Positions 5,749-7,650 of a stretch of 7,650 bases of DNA are shown here, one piece after another; positions within the stretch are counted from its first letter, which is position 1, and the number at the start of each line of letters is the position of its first letter. The notes under the pieces are model-generated. The model ran no database searches. It was not told where the DNA came from and worked only from the letters and a program-made list of their open reading frames with translations. Origin of the DNA: Sediminibacterium sp. Its GTDB lineage: Bacteria > Bacteroidota > Bacteroidia > Chitinophagales > Chitinophagaceae. Location of the stretch: positions 1 to 7,650 of the forward strand of contig JAQBNJ010000298.1 of the NCBI GenBank assembly GCA_028288645.1, in the 5' to 3' direction. The position numbers were made by a program, and so were the translations under genes.

Positions 5749-5792
5749 TTTGCAGAATTTTTTATGCAAAATTATCTATACACGAAATCAAA

Positions 5793-6587
5793 TCATTGTA
5801 AAAAATCATTGATTTGCAAAATGGAAGGAGAGTTGAAAAAGTCAGCGGGAGTTTGTCCCGTAAATAACTTAAAGTCTTTGTTGAAATGCGGTTGATCGAA
5901 ATATCCTGCATCTAAAGCTATTTTAGTAAGCGAATGTTTTTGTTTTCTACTGTCGGTAATGCTTCTCAACCTTACAATAGATGATAATTGTTTTGGCGAT
6001 GTGCCAACTATCCGCCTGAATCGTTTTTCAAATGCATCTTGGCTTATATAAAGCGAGTGCGACAAATCTTTTATTCTGATTATGCCTTTCGTAAAATGGA
6101 TTTTTTGCAGGGCAGTTAGAATTAGATTGTCGGGTTCATAGTCACATAATTCAGATAATAAAAACCGTTCAATCAAATCTATTCTTTGAAAATTGCTATT
6201 TGCTTCAGCCAATTGTTCTTCGATAATTGATGATTTTTGATGACCGATAAAATTGTCAAGCGAAACATTCTCTTCAAATAGCTCGTGAAGAGGTTCTTTA
6301 AAAAAAGCAGCCGCCCCTGCTTCTTTGAATAGTATAAGAATATTTCCTGTGTCTTTTGAATAATTGAATAAACGTCGTGACTTTCTCAAACCGGAAAGAG
6401 AAGAAGGCGGTAAGTAGTTTTTTGCATCGTTCGCCACACAGTGTAATCTTCCCTTATATCTAAAAGCCATTACAAGCGATGTGTCTGGCAATATATTGTT
6501 TACTAACTCGTCCTGACTTTCTATGATTATATATGTCCTAATGAAAGGTCTCAATAATTCTGTCGGTATGTAAGAATCTATATTCAT
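5793..6587 (-). CDS. AraC-family transcriptional regulator
   Basis: The protein is 264 aa with ATG at 6587. The N-terminal part (about 1-120) is a sensor-like domain of the kind found in many Bacteroidota AraC proteins, with PDTSLVMAFRYKG (34-46) and SGLRKSRRLF (65-74). The C-terminal part (about 155-255) is the double helix-turn-helix domain: RIKDLSHSLYISQDAFEKRF (171-190) is the first unit, GTSPKQL (195-201) the linker, and ALDAGYFDQPHFNKDFK (224-240) followed by FTGQTPADF (242-250) the second, recognition-helix unit. This signature (A..GY.DQ.HF...F....G.TP..F) is diagnostic. It presumably controls the co-directional membrane-protein gene and possibly itself; the effector is unknown. Upstream lies the attC-like inverted repeat rather than a normal promoter region, so its promoter may be cassette-borne. 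Confidence 0.93.
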   Translation of the reverse strand: MNIDSYIPTELLRPFIRTYIIIESQDELVNNILPDTSLVMAFRYKGRLHCVANDAKNYLPPSSLSGLRKSRRLFNYSKDTGNILILFKEAGAAAFFKEPLHELFEENVSLDNFIGHQKSSIIEEQLAEANSNFQRIDLIERFLLSELCDYEPDNLILTALQKIHFTKGIIRIKDLSHSLYISQDAFEKRFRRIVGTSPKQLSSIVRLRSITDSRKQKHSLTKIALDAGYFDQPHFNKDFKLFTGQTPADFFNSPSILQINDFLQ

Positions 6588-6615
6588 TCTGTCTGTCGAG
6601 CTTATGGGGTGTCGC

Positions 6616-6633
6616 TCTACGGTTGCCGCTAAC
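6616..6633 (+). repeat. Cassette boundary box 1 (TCTACG-GTTGCCGCTAAC)
   Basis: The box TCTACGGTTGCCGCTAAC recurs at 7406-7424 as TCTACGTGTTGCTGCTAAC, in the same orientation and about 790 bases away. The two bracket the unknown gene plus its trailing inverted repeat. Confidence 0.6.
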
Positions 6634-6826
6634 GTCCCAGCATTGGCGTTGTGGCGGAATTCCGTGATCCGTCAGCCGAGAACTGTTGCTGAATAAAGAT
6701 ACAAAAGTCGATGACTTATTCTATTGCTAAATTTATAACGTCAAGCTGGAACCATAGCTGATTTCTTGCTGCTGCCGGATTGTATTCCGTCAGCCGACAT
6801 AGTGCCAATGCAATGTTAGCAGCAGC
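6622..6826 (-). repeat. Long imperfect inverted repeat, attC-like recombination site candidate
   Basis: The left arm GTTGCCGCTAAC-gtccca-GCATTGGC (6622-6647) is the inverted match of the right arm GCCAATGC-aat-GTTAGCAGCAGC (6804-6826). The paired boxes are separated by spacers of unequal length (6 and 3 bases), as in integron attC sites, where extra unpaired bases set strand polarity. Inside, TTCCGT..CAGCCGA occurs twice in direct orientation (about 6660-6679 and 6785-6797). The span of about 205 bases is longer than most attC sites, and the terminal boxes do not fit the RYYYAAC/GTTRRRY consensus exactly. It fills the whole gap between the unknown gene and the AraC gene; no coding frame is seen in it. 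Confidence 0.5.
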
Positions 6827-6827
6827 A

Positions 6828-7403
6828 CTACTTGTCCATATACGCATTTTTTATTGAGTCCCTATTAAACCACCATAAATTATCATGCGTGATATTTGGT
6901 ATATATTTTAAACAGAGGTCGAAGATTATCGGTTTAATTTCTTTAATGTCTAAAAATTCTTGATCTGTGGTATGTGAAAAAGTCATATGGGCAGAAGCTT
7001 TATTTGCGACTTTAATTATTGATTTAATGTGCCTGTCATACGTAGTTACAATTGAATCTGCCAATGGGAACTTAGTTATTCCTGGAAAGGATGAAAGAAA
7101 CAGATCGTCCGGTTTTATGCTATTTCTTTTATAAATTAATGGATTGTCCAATTGTCCAGTTGCTTTATTGTGTCCGATTTGAAGGAAGTCTAGTAATTGT
7201 CTGCCAAAAACGATTGAGATTTCTAAAGCAGGATCTATTATATGGCTTTCGTGATATATTGAAGTCAACCCATTTTCTTCATTAATGCATTTATACTTTT
7301 CAAATAAATGGTTGTAGATGTCATATGCCATCATTGAATTTAATCTGTATTTAAGATCTTTTGTTGCTTGCTGAATTTTTTCGTTTGTGTCTAAAATTAT
7401 CAT
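6828..7403 (-). CDS. Unknown protein in a cassette-like unit
   Basis: The protein is 191 aa with ATG at 7403. It looks soluble and mostly helical, without a signal peptide or membrane helix. It is rich in Ile, Lys, Asn and Asp, and its DNA is A+T-rich. I do not recognise a family. VANKASAHMTF (132-142) has the N-K-x-x-A-H form seen in several uncharacterised proteins of mobile gene cassettes and HEPN-like proteins; no HEPN RxxxxH motif is evident, so that link is weak. The C-terminal part carries a tryptophan pair (LWWFNRDSIKNAY, 176-188). The gene nearly fills the space between two boundary boxes: its ATG is 2 bases from the TCTAC box and its stop is next to the attC-like repeat. That tight packing of one promoterless gene is typical of integron cassettes. 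Confidence 0.72.
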   Translation of the reverse strand: MIILDTNEKIQQATKDLKYRLNSMMAYDIYNHLFEKYKCINEENGLTSIYHESHIIDPALEISIVFGRQLLDFLQIGHNKATGQLDNPLIYKRNSIKPDDLFLSSFPGITKFPLADSIVTTYDRHIKSIIKVANKASAHMTFSHTTDQEFLDIKEIKPIIFDLCLKYIPNITHDNLWWFNRDSIKNAYMDK

Positions 7404-7405
7404 GG

Positions 7406-7424
7406 TCTACGTGTTGCTGCTAAC
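7406..7424 (+). repeat. Cassette boundary box 2 (TCTACGTGTTGCTGCTAAC)
   Basis: This is the second copy of the boundary box, 18 of 19 positions compatible with 6616-6633 apart from a 1-base length difference. On the minus strand its GTTAG provides the TAG stop codon of the edge gene, so the junction lies exactly at the end of that reading frame. Confidence 0.6.
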
Positions 7425-7650
7425 ACTTAAAAGTACGCAAGTTTCCCTCCTTTTCAAACACCTCTCCTATATCAATCCATTGATCCTCAATAATAATATT
7501 TTCGTATTGGTGGTAGATCGCCTTACGGAAGAATAGCGTATCTAACGCCAAAACGAAACCATCTACCCCCAAAACGAAAACTCCCAAATCAGCCCAATAA
7601 TGAACCAACAGATGAATGGATTGCGACGCAAGAGACGATGCCACCCGCAC
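7420..7650 (-). CDS. Partial unknown reading frame at the window edge
   Basis: The frame is open from the right edge to a TAG at 7420-7422, 76 codons. The true start is probably outside, since the edge codon is only a GTG. The first half is hydrophobic (SIHLLVHYWADLGVFVLGVD) and the last 30 residues are charged (EDQWIDIGEVFEKEG). I do not recognise it. The stop codon is formed by the boundary box, so the last residues may come from a recombination junction rather than from the ancestral gene. It could also be a chance open frame. Confidence 0.4.
   Translation of the reverse strand: MRVASSLASQSIHLLVHYWADLGVFVLGVDGFVLALDTLFFRKAIYHQYENIIIEDQWIDIGEVFEKEGNLRTFKC

Noticed and set aside
6694..6701. 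TATCTTTA on the minus strand as a -7 element for the AraC gene
   Set aside because: It differs from TAnnTTTG at the last base and has no TTG at a suitable distance; it may still act, but the sequence does not support a call.

Overview
The window looks like chromosomal DNA from a member of the Bacteroidota, probably near Chitinophagaceae. The evidence is A-rich leaders without strong Shine-Dalgarno sites, a TAnnTTTG-type promoter before one gene, and the gene repertoire. The taxonomy is an inference; no marker gene is present.

Layout. (1) 1-2957 is ordinary chromosome. It holds the 3' end of an Sfp-type 4'-phosphopantetheinyl transferase (+), a convergent pair of family 2 glycosyltransferases (-) that look like one polysaccharide operon, and a divergent small two-helix membrane protein (+). 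(2) 2958-5238 is dominated by a REP/RAYT system. An intact single-domain Y1 (HUH) REP-associated tyrosine transposase (4136-4708) is surrounded by five copies of a long palindromic repeat: two tandem direct copies upstream, and two inverted copies downstream that form a tandem duplication carrying a broken piece of the transposase 3' end. A fifth, composite copy directly abuts the stop codon of an orphan antitoxin-like gene (3159-3398), and a decayed sixth copy lies near 3017-3085. (3) 5260-7650 appears more A+T-rich and accessory. It holds an AraC-family regulator with a downstream four-helix membrane protein, a small unknown gene, and a partial unknown gene at the edge, all on the minus strand.

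Two systems deserve attention. First, the REP copies conserve a bulged hairpin of 32-36 nt. One copy has a completely different apex sequence that is still perfectly self-complementary. All three copies in the minus orientation also read on the + strand as a GC stem followed by T6, so they may have been co-opted as terminators of the antitoxin and transposase genes. Second, the unknown gene at 6828-7403 is bounded by near-identical boxes (TCTACG..GTTGCYGCTAAC) about 790 bp apart. It is followed by a roughly 205-bp imperfect inverted repeat with unequal spacers, which is the architecture of an integron gene cassette with an attC-like site, although no integrase is seen and the core boxes do not fit the classical consensus. 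No rRNA, tRNA or CRISPR array is visible.
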